DNA of 64,000 nucleotides from Dasypus novemcinctus (taxonomy: Eukaryota; Chordata; Mammalia; Cingulata; Dasypodidae): the NCBI RefSeq assembly GCF_030445035.2, contig NC_080694.1, forward strand, positions 73,919,147 to 73,983,146, read 5' to 3'. Under the pieces are notes generated by a model. That model did not search any database, was not told where the DNA came from, and saw only the letters and a program-made list of their open reading frames with translations. Below, one piece after another: positions 1 through 11,157 of this stretch (positions are counted from its first letter, which is position 1; each line of letters opens with the position of its first letter). A program made the translations under genes and the position numbers.

Positions 1-100
1 AGAGGCCTTCCTTAGAGCAAACCACAGGCCAGGCAGGCATGTCCTCACTCTAAGACTTAAATCAGCATCTGGGCAAGTCATGCTTCCCAAAGCTAAGGAT

Positions 101-192
101 ATACTGAATTATTTCAGTTCCTAAGTAATTTGCTTGCAGGTTTTTGATACTGAATTATTTCAGTTCCTAAGTAATTTGCTTGCAGGTTTTTG
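101..192. repeat. 46-bp tandem duplication (2 copies)
   Basis: Two abutting, identical 46-bp units, each starting ATACTGAATTATTTCAGTTC. The lack of divergence suggests a recent slippage or duplication event. There is no coding signal around it. The first 600 bases hold nothing else that I recognise. Confidence 0.9.
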
Positions 193-599
193 ATAAACCC
201 CGAGGGAAGCAAAAATAATAAAAGCTGGTTATGATATCACCAGAATCAAAGTAAAAGAAGGGGAGGCAGTCAACAAAAGACTCCAGAAACCTCTGTAATC
301 CCTTGTTTAATTTGTAATAAAATGTACTTGTCTACCATGAAAAAAGTCATGCAAAGCCATAGTAATAAAAACAGTATGGCATGTGCAAGACCAAACTGAA
401 ATTGAGAGAGGAAAGAGCTCAAGGGCAGACCTGTGTTTATAATGGAATTTTAAAAGAAAAGGTAGCCTGTAAGTCAACAGGGAAGGAACCAACTCTAGAA
501 GATGGCGATGAGAAAACTGGCTTACAAATAGAGAAAAATATAGCTGGATCCCTATCTAGAGCTATAAGTGAAGGGACACTCCAGATTTGGGCATAAAGG

Positions 600-1000
600 C
601 AAAACTATAAAGTTAATAGAAAACATCATTAGACAATACATTTGTGACCTGGGTGTAGGGAAATCTATCTTAAACCATGAGGGAATCTTTGGATTTGATC
701 TAAATCAAGTACTTCTGTTTAGGGATAAAACCAAGGACAAAATTAACAGAGAAAAGACAGATCAGGAGATGTTGACAATATCCAAAAATCAACGAGATAT
801 TGACAAGTAGAATATAAAAAGGAAAACCTAGAAAGCAGTAAGAGTACTATAGGAACACAAGAGAAATATTTGCAAGAGATATGAAGAGTCATTTCAGAGA
901 AGAGAGAACATATAAGGCTAAAGAGCACCTGAATCTATGCCCAAACCCATTCATGGTTAGAGGAACGGAAATTATACAGCAATGGAATATTATGTGACAC
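600..1000 (+). mobile_element. Old L1 ORF2 3'-end fragment
   Basis: The wording resembles the last part of L1 ORF2 on the plus strand: a segment like 'GACCTGGGTGTAGGGAAATC' is followed by lysine-rich and asparagine-rich codons, and near 980 comes 'CAATGGAATATTATG', a phrase typical of L1 ORF2 ends. All frames are broken by stops. The repeat appears interrupted by the minisatellite at 1038-1315 and may resume at about 1470. Family assignment is by eye. Confidence 0.45.
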
Positions 1001-1037
1001 CATCCAGTTGTGGAGTCAGACAGCTGGTGATGTACAT

Positions 1038-1315
1038 TGTGGGGGAAGCAGGTGGGCCCTGGAAAGATGTCCCTGTGATGCCCAGTGTGGGGGAAGCAGG
1101 TGGGCACTGGTAAGGTGTCCCAGTGATGCCCAGTGTGGGGGGAGCAGGTGGGCACTGGTAAGGTGTCCTAGTGATGCCCAGTGTGGGGGAAACAGGTGGG
1201 CACTGGTAAGGTGTCCCTGTGATGCCCAGTGTGGGGGGAGCAGGTGGGCACTGGTAAGGTGTCCCAGTGATGCCCAGGGTGGGGGAAACAGGTGGGCACT
1301 GCTAAGATGTCCCTG
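1038..1315. repeat. 48-bp minisatellite, about 6 copies
   Basis: Units start TGTGGGGG(A/G)A(G/A)CAGGTGGGC at 1038, 1086, 1134, 1182, 1230 and 1278, an exact 48-bp spacing. Copies differ by a few substitutions (GAAGCAGG, GGAGCAGG, GAAACAGG). Since 48 is a multiple of three, long repetitive reading frames appear on both strands. They are a by-product of the period and not evidence of a gene. Confidence 0.93.
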
Positions 1316-1469
1316 GCTCAGCCTTTCTAGGTCCATACCAACTACCCTTTCTTCTGGGACCAGTGGTTCTGTTTCTGCACAAATATTCCAGGGGATCCTC
1401 CCGTAGGTCCTCAGGGGTGCTGCACAGCACAGCATTGCTTAGGGGAGCAGAGGCTGGTGTCATGTGAGG

Positions 1470-1760
1470 TCTGCTAGTAGAAATGAATAAGTAAATTGAG
1501 GTACACCCCATTATGAGCTGTGCAGCGTCAGAAACAGTGGACTGTAGGACACAAAAATGGATTGACTTATAATGGTGGTGCGAAGTGGGAAGGCAAGAAA
1601 TAGAATGAGGCTATAATATAAGACCATTTGTAAATTAGGTATACACCCAGTATGGCAGTATTTATCTTACCAACACATCTACAAACAAAAATACAACAAA
1701 GACTTTAGAATGATTTTTTGTGGGGAAGAGGAGGAAAATGCTGTGGGAGATGGTGATAAA
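1470..1760 (+). mobile_element. Old L1 3'-end fragment, continued
   Basis: The phrase 'AAATGAATAAGTAAATTG', followed by a degenerate version of the L1 ORF2 terminal region, suggests the same plus-strand L1 seen at 600-1000. Heavily mutated, no open frame. From 1760 to 2284 I see nothing assignable. Confidence 0.35.
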
Positions 1761-2284
1761 ATGGAACAAGTAAGCTTAAAAAGAAAGGCATTTATGGACC
1801 AAAGACAGGGAAGTGCTATCAACTGAAGTGTGTGTTCGGTTAACTAAATCCTTCCTACCTGAGGTTAAAATTAGACAAAGTGTTTGAGGTTTGGCAGGTG
1901 GTGGTACTTCTCTGGGCAGTTTTGGGGGATGCTTTTGATGTTGGGGGTTTCCTTGTTCCCTCTCCAAACTCTTCAAATGTTTCCAAGAGAGAAGATTCCC
2001 CTGGAGATTTACAGGTAGAGGGTGAGAGCTGGAGAAGACGACTCTGAAAATGCTGTCTGGCCCTGAGATTCTGTTGATGCTTCAAGGTCAAGCAATGACT
2101 GAGAGGTCAACGAAGGCAAAGAAAAAGCTGAAGCTGGAAGAAGAGACCTGCTGTCATCAGGAAGTTAGGGACTTCACACAGTGCTTCCCGTTGAAGGAGG
2201 CAGGCTGGGGGGATTGTTTCTGTGAGCACAAAAGCCGAGGCCTCCCCATGCTGAAACAAACAAAAAGCCTTCACCTTGCGACTT

Positions 2285-2367
2285 TTTAAAAGAAGGTACT
2301 GGGGTTTGAACCCAGGACCTTGTACATGGGAAGCAGGTGCTCAACCACTGAGCTGCATCCACTTCCC
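2285..2367 (-). mobile_element. DAS-type tRNA-derived SINE (short form)
   Basis: The reverse complement carries a tRNA-like A box (GTGGCTCAGTGGTTGAGC-type) and a B box complementary to 'GGTTTGAACCC', with a short A-rich end at 2285. About 83 bp. The same head recurs at 2390, 25968, 42249, 61362 and 62244. DAS SINEs were described from armadillos, which is the basis of the host call. Confidence 0.85.
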
Positions 2368-2389
2368 AATGAGAGTGGGTTTTTCATTT

Positions 2390-2480
2390 CTTTGTTTTGT
2401 TTTGAGGAGGTACCAGAGATTGATCCCAGGACCTCGTACATGGGAAGCAGGTGTTCAGTCACAGAGCTACATCAGCCCCT
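2390..2480 (-). mobile_element. DAS-type tRNA-derived SINE (short form)
   Basis: A second minus-strand copy only about 20 bp from the previous one. It contains 'GATTGATCCCAGGACC', the complement of the B-box region, and 'GCAGGTGTTCAGTCACAGAG', the complement of the A-box region. More diverged than the 2285-2367 copy, hence probably older. From 2481 to 3207 the sequence is pyrimidine-rich and unrecognised. Confidence 0.82.
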
Positions 2481-3207
2481 TGCTACCTTTTCTGTCTATT
2501 CCCTTCTCTCGTGTCCGCTCTCGACCTTCTCCAAGGAGTCATCCTTTCCAAGTTGTCCTCTGGTTCTCACCTCCCCTTTACGCCTAAGTCTTGTTTCTCA
2601 TCTATCTTTTGAAACCTCTTTCTCCAAGGTCGTCCGTGATCTCTCATACTGAAGTCTGGTGGCAACTTCTCAGGTCTCCTCTTCTTTGATGAATTCTCCC
2701 CTCAGTCTCCCCCACATCCTGCTTCCCGAACTTGTCCTCCCACTGCTGCTCCCCTGCATCTTCATTTTTCCAGTTGGTGGGAGCCTTTCCAGGGCTGTTT
2801 TCTTAACCCTCTTTTAGCTTCACATGTGTCCTTAGTTTTCCACACTGGTGGCCTCAGTTTACCATAATTCCTTTCTAGCAGCCAATCCTGCATTTCCAGC
2901 TGAGATTATGGAGCTCCTCCTGCCCTATGGGCAGCTCAAGATCAATCTGAGGAAATAAAGGCTACCCCCTCTCCTTCTTTGGCAGGCCCCTCCCCCTCAT
3001 CTCAGTGTTTCTCTCCCTGGACCCACCATCCCTCCTTCCATCCAGCTTGAGTGCTCAGTTTATTTCCTCTTTTATCATCCTCTCTTCTCTTCAAAATGGC
3101 TCCTCTGTTAACCCCTAACCCAGCATCCAAGGCTGCTGGAGACCTAACCCTAAGGTACATCCCAGTGCTCTCTCCCCACCCTGCTGCCCTCACTGTCAGG
3201 TCACGTG

Positions 3208-3300
3208 GGCTGCTTGCTGTTTCCTGAGCACACCCACACAGGCTGCTTGCTGTGTCCTGAGCACACCCATGCAGGCTGCTTGCTGTGTCCTGAGCACACC
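3208..3300. repeat. 33-bp tandem repeat, 2.8 copies
   Basis: Units start GGCTGCTTGCTGT at 3208, 3241 and 3274, each followed by TCCTGAGCACACC. Spacing is exactly 33 bp. Confidence 0.88.
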
Positions 3301-3399
3301 ACGCGGCCCCGCGTCCTCGCTGCTCCTTAGCTTCCCACTGCAGGAAAGGCCTCTGTCTATTCCTGCCTGTCAAAACCAGAGCTAGTGCAAAGCTCTCTT

Positions 3400-4560
3400 A
3401 AAAAAAGCCACATTCTTATCACTGAGGTAGTTTCAATTTTAATAAATCGTGTACATTCAGCTAAAGATGCTGAATAAATGAGAAGAGAAAATCAACGTAA
3501 ATGCAACAGACAAGCAAAGATAACCGAGATGTAGCATTTATAATATTTAGGTAAACAGGGAAAAGACCTCTGCTTCTAAAAGCTCATTTTCCACCCACTT
3601 TTTTAAATTGAAATAATGTTTTGTGGGGGCATATAGTGTAAATAAAGTACTCATTAGAATTAAAAAGCTAAATTCTATACTCTTTTTCTGTCAAAACTAT
3701 TCCTTAGGGGAAAAAAGACAAACAAATACAGGGAATAATCCAAGACATTTTGTCTTAATGAATATTTTTTAAAAGCTCGTGATCCTGTCAGACATCAGAG
3801 AACATGTGATTTCACAGTAAAAAATGATATAAAACGGCTTTAAGTTGTCATAAAAGATGTTGAGGGTGATTTGCAAAGAGCTTACTACAGATGTGTAAAA
3901 GATGAACCAAGAGAGGGCTGGCTGACAGGTCTGTGCCACTGACCTGCTCACTAGAAATGGCTACTCTTATGGGCATTTCACCTCATTAAAAATGTTGATA
4001 AATAATGAAAATAAAAGAAAACTTCGTCGACAGACAAAAAAAGATAACTTGTCCTGCTATAGTCACAAAAAAACCAACTTTCCAAAAGCAAGCTCCTTAC
4101 AGAACAAATAGTTTCCCAAAACCCAGAAAAGAATAAATGTCATCATTTATATTTTATGAGGAAAAAATGGTGCTGATCAGTAAACCTGACAATATCCACA
4201 TGATTGTGCATCCTGAAAGTGTCAGGAAATTAGCTGAAAGGATGTATGAGTAAATGTACAAGCTCAGCAAAGACTTTCCTTTCAAATTACAAGGACCAAA
4301 TACCAAAAAACCAACCTTATAAAATGGACAGCTTTCCTCGATAGAGGTTTACAGACGACTTCAGAACTGGTTCAGAAACATAAAGGAAAATGCTTAATGA
4401 TTTATCCTGCTACTTTTCGAGTTGAATAAATAAGCCCGCAACATCACGATTCTTAAGGAATCGACAAATTTAAGGCAATGCCAACTAAAACCTATAAAAC
4501 TTATAAAAACTGCGTAGGAACATTCCTCTGAAAGGAGAGCTGGCGAGACCGTCAGGTTAT
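3400..4560. other. AT-rich stretch with no recognised feature
   Basis: No intact frame, SINE head, LTR end or tandem array was visible on either strand. It leads directly into the CpG island and may be the upstream flank of a promoter. That is positional inference only. Confidence 0.4.
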
Positions 4561-4589
4561 AAAAAATTACTACACGGCAAAGATGCTGC

Positions 4590-5250
4590 TAAATTTAGCA
4601 AGCCCAGGGCGGAGGGAGGGGCGCGCACCCACAGCCCCCGCGCGGACCCCGCAGCCCCGCCCCGCCCCGCGCCGAGCTCGCGCGTGCGGCCTCCTCGCCC
4701 CGCGCCGCCCCCGCCCCTCCGCGCCGGGCGTTCCCGGGGATCAGGGAGGTGGGGGCGCGGGTCCCGGCCTGAGGGTGGGGTGGGCGGCGGCAGTCCCGGG
4801 GCTGCCGGGGAGAATCTCGCGGAGGGCCGGGAGCGGAGCTTCGCGGGACGCACCGACCCCGCGCGGGGCTCGCGGTGAGTGGGGGCGCGCGGCGGGGAAC
4901 GCGGCGGGGCCACAGCCTCGCCCACCGCCGGGGCCAGGCGGCGGGGCTCGCGGGGCTCACGGGGCTGCGCCGCCCCCGGCCTGGACCCGACCCCCCGCGC
5001 GCCCCCCGCGCGGCGTCCCGCGCCCTCCCCGGCCCAGCCCCTCCTCGCTGACAGCAGAAGCCCGCGGGGCCGGGGTGCGGAGCGGGGGCTCGACGGTCCC
5101 GGGCGGGCAGCAGAGCCGGCTTCCTCCCCCCCTCCCACCCCCCTCCCCCATTTTTCCCCTGAATAAACCGGTTTGGCCGCCTGTACTCGGGCGGCGCGCT
5201 CACCCCTCCTTTAGTGCTCCGGGCGCACTCCCTGCTCGTTTTCTCCGTAA
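4590..5250. promoter_or_regulatory. CpG island, candidate promoter and first exon
   Basis: Base composition shifts abruptly from AT-rich to very GC- and CpG-rich for about 650 bp. Tandem GC boxes (CCCCGCCCCGCCCC) lie at about 4655-4670. A consensus 5' splice donor, GCG|GTGAGT, has its GT at 4875-4876, so a non-coding first exon on the plus strand ending at 4874 is plausible. Overlapping open frames of 190-230 codons on both strands are expected in such sequence and show no recognisable domain. I cannot name the gene. The nearest plus-strand gene-like exons are the TRIM26-like ones 25 kb downstream, and nothing links the two. Confidence 0.6.
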
Positions 5251-5499
5251 ATGTGTCTTTGGGTAACTGTGACATAAACACTTCCAAATTCCCACTGCAT
5301 TCCCGGTTTTGACACTAGAGCGGTTTCCGTGTCTACTTCAAAAAAGGGGGAAATGTAATTAGTTCATTCCAGGAACAATGTGTCAGGCTCCCGGTTAACT
5401 GTTAAAATCATAATCCCTAAAATGTTTTTTTGTTGTCTGTTTTTTCTTTCATTTGAGAGGATCACTTTTAACATTTTATATTGTAGTAACATATACAAC

Positions 5500-5985
5500 A
5501 CCATCTCAGGGTCCGCAGGATGGAGGAATAAAATATGGACTAGACTGGACTTACTGGTGTTCTACTATAGAACTATTGTGACTCTAGCAATGGAAGAAAG
5601 TGTGTCACTGGTGTGTGGACAGTGGCTGCGGTAGTTGCTGAGGGCAGGGAGAGGGAAGAAGAGATGGGATGTGGGGGCGTTTTCTGGACTTGGAGTTGTC
5701 CTAAATGATATTGCAGGATCAGATGCTGAACATTATTTATCCTGCCATAACCCACTGAATGTACTGGGGGAGTGTAAACTACAATGTAAACTCTTATCCA
5801 TGCAGGGCAGCAGTGCTCCAAAATATATTCACCAAATGGAATGAATGTGCCACAATGATGAAAGAGGTTGTTGATGTGGGAGGTGAGGGGTGGTGTGTGG
5901 GGTATATGGGAACCTCATATTTTTTAATGTAACATTTTTTGTGATCTATGTATCTTTTTAAAAGAAGACAATTAAAAATAATTTC
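5500..5985 (+). mobile_element. Xenarthran L1 3' UTR, 5'-truncated
   Basis: This is the sequence found directly after L1 ORF2 at 46.3-46.7 kb. It starts with 'GATGGAGGAATAAAATATGG' and runs through a G-rich 'GATGTGGGGGCGTTTTC' phrase to 'TATATGGGAACCTCATATTT' and an A-rich tail near 5985. The same element recurs at 9.4, 10.2, 27.1, 46.3, 52.4, 53.2 and 59 kb. Confidence 0.75.
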
Positions 5986-5999
5986 CCATTTTGTCTACT

Positions 6000-6380
6000 T
6001 TCAAGTACACAATTCAGTGGTCTTAATTACACTTGCAAAGTTGTGCTGCCATCACCACCACCCATTACCACACTTTCCTAGCACCCCAAACAGAAACTCT
6101 GTACCCACTAAGCAGTAACTCCCAGAAGGTCATTTTTTAAAAAATAGGCGTTATTTTTTAGAACTGTTTTAGATTCACACTAGAATCCCCTGGAGAGCTT
6201 TTTACAGGTTTGACAAAACAAGCAACAGCCTGTATCTGCCATTGCAGTGTCCTGCAGGACAAGGCCAGGGCCCCCAAATGCCCCGTTACCCCTCTTCTTC
6301 CCTCCGGGGTCCCCTGCCCGCATGTCAGTGGTGCATGTTCTTCTGTTACTGGATGAGTAAGTCTACTCTGTCCATAGCTG
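6000..6380 (-). mobile_element. Old L1 3' UTR fragments (antisense)
   Basis: Contains an 'ACACAATTCAGTGG ... GTTGTGCTGCCATCACCACC' stretch and 'AGAACTGTTTTAGATTCACA', both phrases of old mammalian L1 3' ends read on the antisense strand. Degenerate. The assignment is tentative. Confidence 0.4.
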
Positions 6381-6399
6381 GAGCGTTCTAAGAGTGCAC

Positions 6400-8370
6400 A
6401 AGCCCAATCCCCCGCACCCGACATCTCCTCCGTCGCTCAGGCTGTGACTAAACTGGTGACCATGTGGTCGGGTTGTAACAAGGCTCCTTCCTCTGTGCTG
6501 AGCGCTGGACGACTCTGGGGAGCCCTTAGGGGCAGGAGGGCCTGGTCCATGGTCCACACTGGACAGAGGCCCAGGCGCAAGACAGGGCTGTTGGCTTCCC
6601 AAGAGCGGCATCCAGAGGGCCGGCTCCAGGATGGGGACAGCTGCTGCGTCCAGGCCCGCCTGCCTGGGACTTGCCCCTGTTGGAGTGTCACCAGCGTGGC
6701 CACTGGGCGGGCAGGGTTTGCGTGGCTGCGTTCTCTGTAGAGCTCCAGGAGGCCAGCCTTGCGGGAAAGGGCCCTGCAGGAATGCACAGCAGCAGCCCCG
6801 GGGCCCTGTGTCCTGCCTGCTGCCCGTCACCACAGACTCACCCAGGGTCCTAAGGCCTGGCCGCCCGACAGGACTGGCCATCTCCAGACCACCTGCCTGT
6901 GCCCTGAGTTCTGGCCTCCCCAGGCTTTAGGTGCCTCCCCAGGAGAACGGCCTGTTTCAGATGAAGAAAACTCACTTTCACAGGACTCACACAGGGCCAG
7001 GCTGAGTGCTTTGGGGCAGCAGGAGAGCCTGGGTGGTCCCGCTCAAACCCCGGGGCTGCAGAGGCCACGTCCAGGGGCCCGAGGCCGCAGGAGGCAGGGA
7101 GGCCTGTCCTGGGGGACACAGCGCCGAGGGAGCGGCAGGGCCGGGCGCTGCTCTGGAGCTGGGCAGGGTCCACGCGGCCTCACAGCGGCACCTTCCTGGC
7201 CCGCGTTGGCCGCGCACCGCGATTCCCGCAGCCAAGGACCGCGCCCGGCGTCCACTCCTGAGGCCAGTGAGTGTCGCTCGCCGCGCTGTGGGCTGCGCCC
7301 ATGAGGTGCTCCTCGTCAGCGCCCTGTCGGGGCAGGCGGGGGTGAGGAAACGCGCAGTTCAGGGGCGGCCCCGGTTCTGCTGTGGAGGCGCCAGGACCCT
7401 GGAGAGCTCCTGGTCTGCAGGATCGCAGGCGGCTCCGCGTTAGGCGAGGACAGAAGACCCCTACGCTGGAGCGAGGCGAGACCCCTGACCCAGGAAACTC
7501 CCGTCCTCAGGGGAATTCGGGATTCTCATTCGGGTGAGGAAGAGGGAGGAGCGACCTGAAAGGCAGGGATAATCGAGAAGGGAGATTGTAAGAACTGCTG
7601 ATAATCCGACGTGCTGGAGCTTGAGGTCAGCAGTCACGGGAGGGCCTGGGGAGCTGGAGGGGATCCCAGCGAAAGCCGTCCCTGGGGAGGAGCAGTTAGA
7701 CCCTGAGAGCCTCCATCCCGGAGAAGAAAAACCGCTGTCCAGAAGGCCGCGTCGCCGTCAGAGGGCGGCGCCGTGGTCAGCGTCACCTGAGACGGGTGCC
7801 CCTTTCCTGTGGGCAGTGCTCGCCGCTTAGCAGCCCTGCCACGCCACGGCCTCGCAGGAGCTTGTGCCATTTTGCAGTGGGCCTGGTGGAGGAGCAGGTG
7901 TGCTGGAGGGCTCAGGTGCGGCCTCAGACTCCCGCCTCTCAGCAGGTGCCCTTGAGCAGCAAGTGTCCTAAGTGTGCAGTGGAGGCACCAGGCAGGCGTG
8001 GGCACCCAGCAGGTGTGGGCGCTGGCAGGTGTAGGCGCCACCGGGCTAGCCCTCGCCTCTCCCTCAACAACTCTTGATCACCTAGAATCACCTGCTGCCA
8101 TTTACAGAGACCAGGCTTGAAGCGAGATGTTCCACTTGTGGATGTACACGGTGGGCTGTGGGTGTTTGCAGCAATACCACAGTGATGCGAGCTGAAATAC
8201 GGTCCAGATGGGATCTGTACAGCCAGGGTGTGGGGTTGGACTTGGAAATGTTTCTTTGTCCAGCCAAAAGTGAACTGTGCTGGACAGGTAACCTTGTCTT
8301 CAGCTCCCTGTGACCTCTTCACTCTTTGACACATACATATCGAGCTTCTACATGGCATCAAGCATGACAT
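6400..8370. other. GC-rich unique block, unassigned
   Basis: Moderately CpG-rich (densest about 7080-7460). Overlapping frames up to 181 codons occur on both strands, none with a recognisable domain or a convincing exon boundary. An imperfect 'GCAGGTGTGGGCGC' repeat sits at about 7990-8035. I see no SINE or LTR inside. It may be an unannotated transcript or simply GC-rich intergenic DNA. Confidence 0.35.
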
Positions 8371-8739
8371 TTTCCATTTAGTGATTTTTAACCATCTTCA
8401 GTGGTCACAAACTTTAAGATCGTCGTCGAAAATAGAGACCCTCTCCTCAGAAAAGTTTTATAAGTTTTTATTTTATATTTTTCTTAAGCACTTGAAAATA
8501 AGTTATAGTCATGGTACTTCATCCCTAAAGTCCATAGCACTCTCATACATAACCCTACTGCCATTATCACACCTAGGAAAACCAATCATTTCTTCATATG
8601 CCCAATAGCCAGTCTAGTTTCAAATTCCAATTATCCGAAACTATTTTTATTGCTTTTATTTTTTAAAACCAGTATCTAAAGTTCACACATCATGGTTGGT
8701 TATTATTTCTGTTTAGTCCTTAAATCAAGAACAACCTTT

Positions 8740-9240
8740 TTTTTTTTTTTCATGACACAGACTTTTCAAAAGACTAATAGCTGTCTTGTGGAATGTCCCA
8801 TATTCTGGATTTATCTGACTTTTCTTCAGAGCATGGTTTAGGTCATTCTTTATCCTTCATATTATCTATAAACTGGAAGTCAGGTCTAGAGGTTTGAGTA
8901 GATTCATCAGGTCAAACATTTTTGGCAAGAATATTTCAAAGGTGAGGGCATGTGCTTCATGTGGCATCACGCTGGAAGCGTGTGCTGGTTTGCCCCTCTG
9001 CCAGGGGGGCTGGATTTGGCTCCTTGTAAGCTGGAGACCACCAGCTCTTGCCCTTCACAGAGAGCTCAGGAGGCGGTCTGGGGGGAGCAGGGTGCTCTGG
9101 CATCATGGGGCTGACCGTCCCAGCACTTTCACCTAATGGTTTAGCATCCACTGGGGTCCTTGTCTTAATAGAATGGTGATGCTAATTCTGTTGTCCCGTC
9201 TACACCTAACTGGCCTTTTTTAATCCCCAGTTTTACTCAT
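8740..9240 (-). mobile_element. Old L1 3' UTR fragment (antisense)
   Basis: After a T-run at 8738-8750 the order of phrases 'CATGACACAGACTTTTCAAAAG', 'GTGGAATGTCCCATATTCTG' and 'TTTTTGGCAAGAATATTTC' matches the old L1M-type 3' UTR read antisense. The related segment at 51.4-52.4 kb has the same phrases. No coding potential. Confidence 0.5.
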
Positions 9241-9276
9241 TTAGTCCATATCCGCTCATTTTTATCCAGTTTCAGG

Positions 9277-9440
9277 GGTTTCAAAGATCCTTTGAAGCCT
9301 AACATGGAGCCTGGGATGTGGACATCTGTCCTAAGTGCAGAGGTGGCTGCTGGTGGCAGGTTTTAAAGGTCTTTTGAAATAGAGCCTTGGATGTGGATAT
9401 CTTTGCTAAGTGGAGAGGTGGCTGCTGGGCGCAGGTTGTT
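9277..9440. repeat. About 82-bp tandem unit, 2 copies
   Basis: 'GGTTTCAAAGATCC' at 9277 and 'GGTTTTAAAGGTC' at 9359 begin two diverged units. Each contains a GATGTGGA(C/T)ATCT and TAAGTG(C/G)AGAGGTGG core. The same unit, tandemly doubled, is present at 23288-23427. Confidence 0.65.
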
Positions 9441-9444
9441 GTTT

Positions 9445-9955
9445 TTTTTTTTTTAATATAATAAACTTTATTTTTTTCTTTATTTTCTTTTAAATGTTAC
9501 ATTCAAATAATATGAGGTCCTCATATACCCCTCACCCCACCCATGCCACCCCTCCCACATCAACAAACTCTTCCATCATTGTGGCACATCCACTGCACCC
9601 GGCGAATACATTCCAGAGAACCACTGCAGCACATGGACAGTGGTCCACATTGTAGTCCACACTTTCCCCCAGTCCAACCAGTGGGGCACGACAGGACACA
9701 CAACATCCAGCATCCATCCTTGCAGTACCACCTAGGACAACTCCAAATCCTGAAAATGCCCCCACACCCTATCTCTTCTTCCCTTTCCCAACCATCAGCA
9801 GTCACCAGGGCCACCCTCGCCACATCACTACTACAATTTCTTACCTTACTAATCACAATAATTCCCCAGTAGAACACCAGTACGTCCACTCTAATCCATA
9901 CTCTATTCCTCCATCTTGTGGACCTGGGATGGCTATGTCCAGTCCCCCTCTATAT
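9445..9955 (-). mobile_element. Xenarthran L1 3' UTR (antisense)
   Basis: Starts with the T-rich complement of the A tail (9445-9475), then 'ATATGAGGTCCTCATATACC', and ends near 'CTATTCCTCCATCTTGTGG'. This is the mirror of the element at 5500-5985. From 9956 to about 10220 there is a degenerate old-L1-like stretch ('TTTTAGATTACAGAAAAG'). Confidence 0.75.
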
Positions 9956-10224
9956 CAAGAAGGGAATAAACTTTATTTTTAAAGAGGTTTTAGATTACAG
10001 AAAAGTTACATTGAAATTATGAGGGATTCCTGTGCACCCTCCTCTCTCTTGCACATCTTCCCTTTTTAAAAAAAAAATGTAGCAGTACAATTTATTATGA
10101 TGTGCCCATAAAATCTGCTCATTAAAAAATGCAAATTTGTCCCATGATGGGCCCTTGATATTGGTGACTATTTTTATGAGCCTGTGTGCTTGAACTTTCA
10201 ACTAGCCCTAGAGCTGCAGGGTGC

Positions 10225-11157
10225 CTAAGAGTTACCTCCTGAGAGCCTCCATGTTGCTCAAATATGACCACTCTCTAAGCCAAACTCAACCTATAAATGC
10301 ATTACCTTCCCCCCACTATGGGACATGACTCCCGGGGAAGAGCCTCCCTGGCCCCGAGGGATTACTACCATCAGCAGCTGGTGATGCAACTACAAAAAGA
10401 CCTTGAATAAAAGGGGGAAATAGTAAAGACAAATGAGTTTATATGGCCAAGAGACTTCAAAGTGAGTCAGGAAGTCATTAGAGGGGTCATGCTTATGCAC
10501 ATCTCAGCAGGATCTTAGAGACAGCCAAAGTAGATACAACCCCAGGTAGTGGTACTCCTGAGGACTGTGGAGACACTCAGGACCTGCAGTCATGGCAGAT
10601 GACTTGGAGCTTGGTGCCTTCTCAGAGGATCCTATTTTGGAATTTGTGCTCCTGAGTATGACGGAGTTGAACCCAGATGTGACTTCTCTACACATGCCCC
10701 TTCTGTCACTTTTACTAAATTTGTGGTTGGTATTGGGGTAGGTGGATGCTCTGGAAACTTGAATCTCTGGACTGTTCATGTGCCAGCTGGGCCCTGAACC
10801 TCAGCAGAGTTGCAACACCTACTCTCCAGTTTGTTGAACTTACCCAGGTCAGCCAACAAGGAGGTGAGGATGGTTAACCAACATACCAGGAAATCAAGAG
10901 AGTCTACAACTGCAAACAGGAAAATCCCATCCATCAGCCAAGTGGCATCTAAGCCCCTCTCAATTTAGAGGTGGAGTGAGTATCGCCATCCCAGGGTCCT
11001 CAAGATGGAGGAATAAAATATAGATTAGAGTGGACTTACTGGTATTCTACTATAGAATTATTGTGACTCTAGCAATGGAAGAAATTAAATCACCGATGTG
11101 GAGACAGTGGCCCTGGAAGTTGTTGAAGGCAGGGAGACAGAAAAAGAGGTGTGATGT
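10225..11157 (+). mobile_element. Xenarthran L1 3' UTR, upstream half (split element)
   Basis: Sense-strand L1 3' UTR. Its first part ('CACTATGGGACATGACTCCC') is the reverse complement of the unit at 28.14 kb in the antisense copy. It is cut off at 11157 in the middle of the 'GAAGAGATGGGATGTGGGGG' phrase. The missing remainder resumes at 19920 after an LTR-flanked insertion, so the two halves are one element broken by a provirus. Confidence 0.75.

Noticed and set aside
1008-1435. 132- and 139-codon repetitive frames over the minisatellite
   Set aside because: The frames exist only because the 48-bp period is a multiple of three.
4557-5287. Open frames of 193-230 codons on both strands in the CpG island
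   Set aside because: Proline/arginine/alanine-rich in every frame, mutually overlapping, no domain; stops are rare in such GC-rich DNA.
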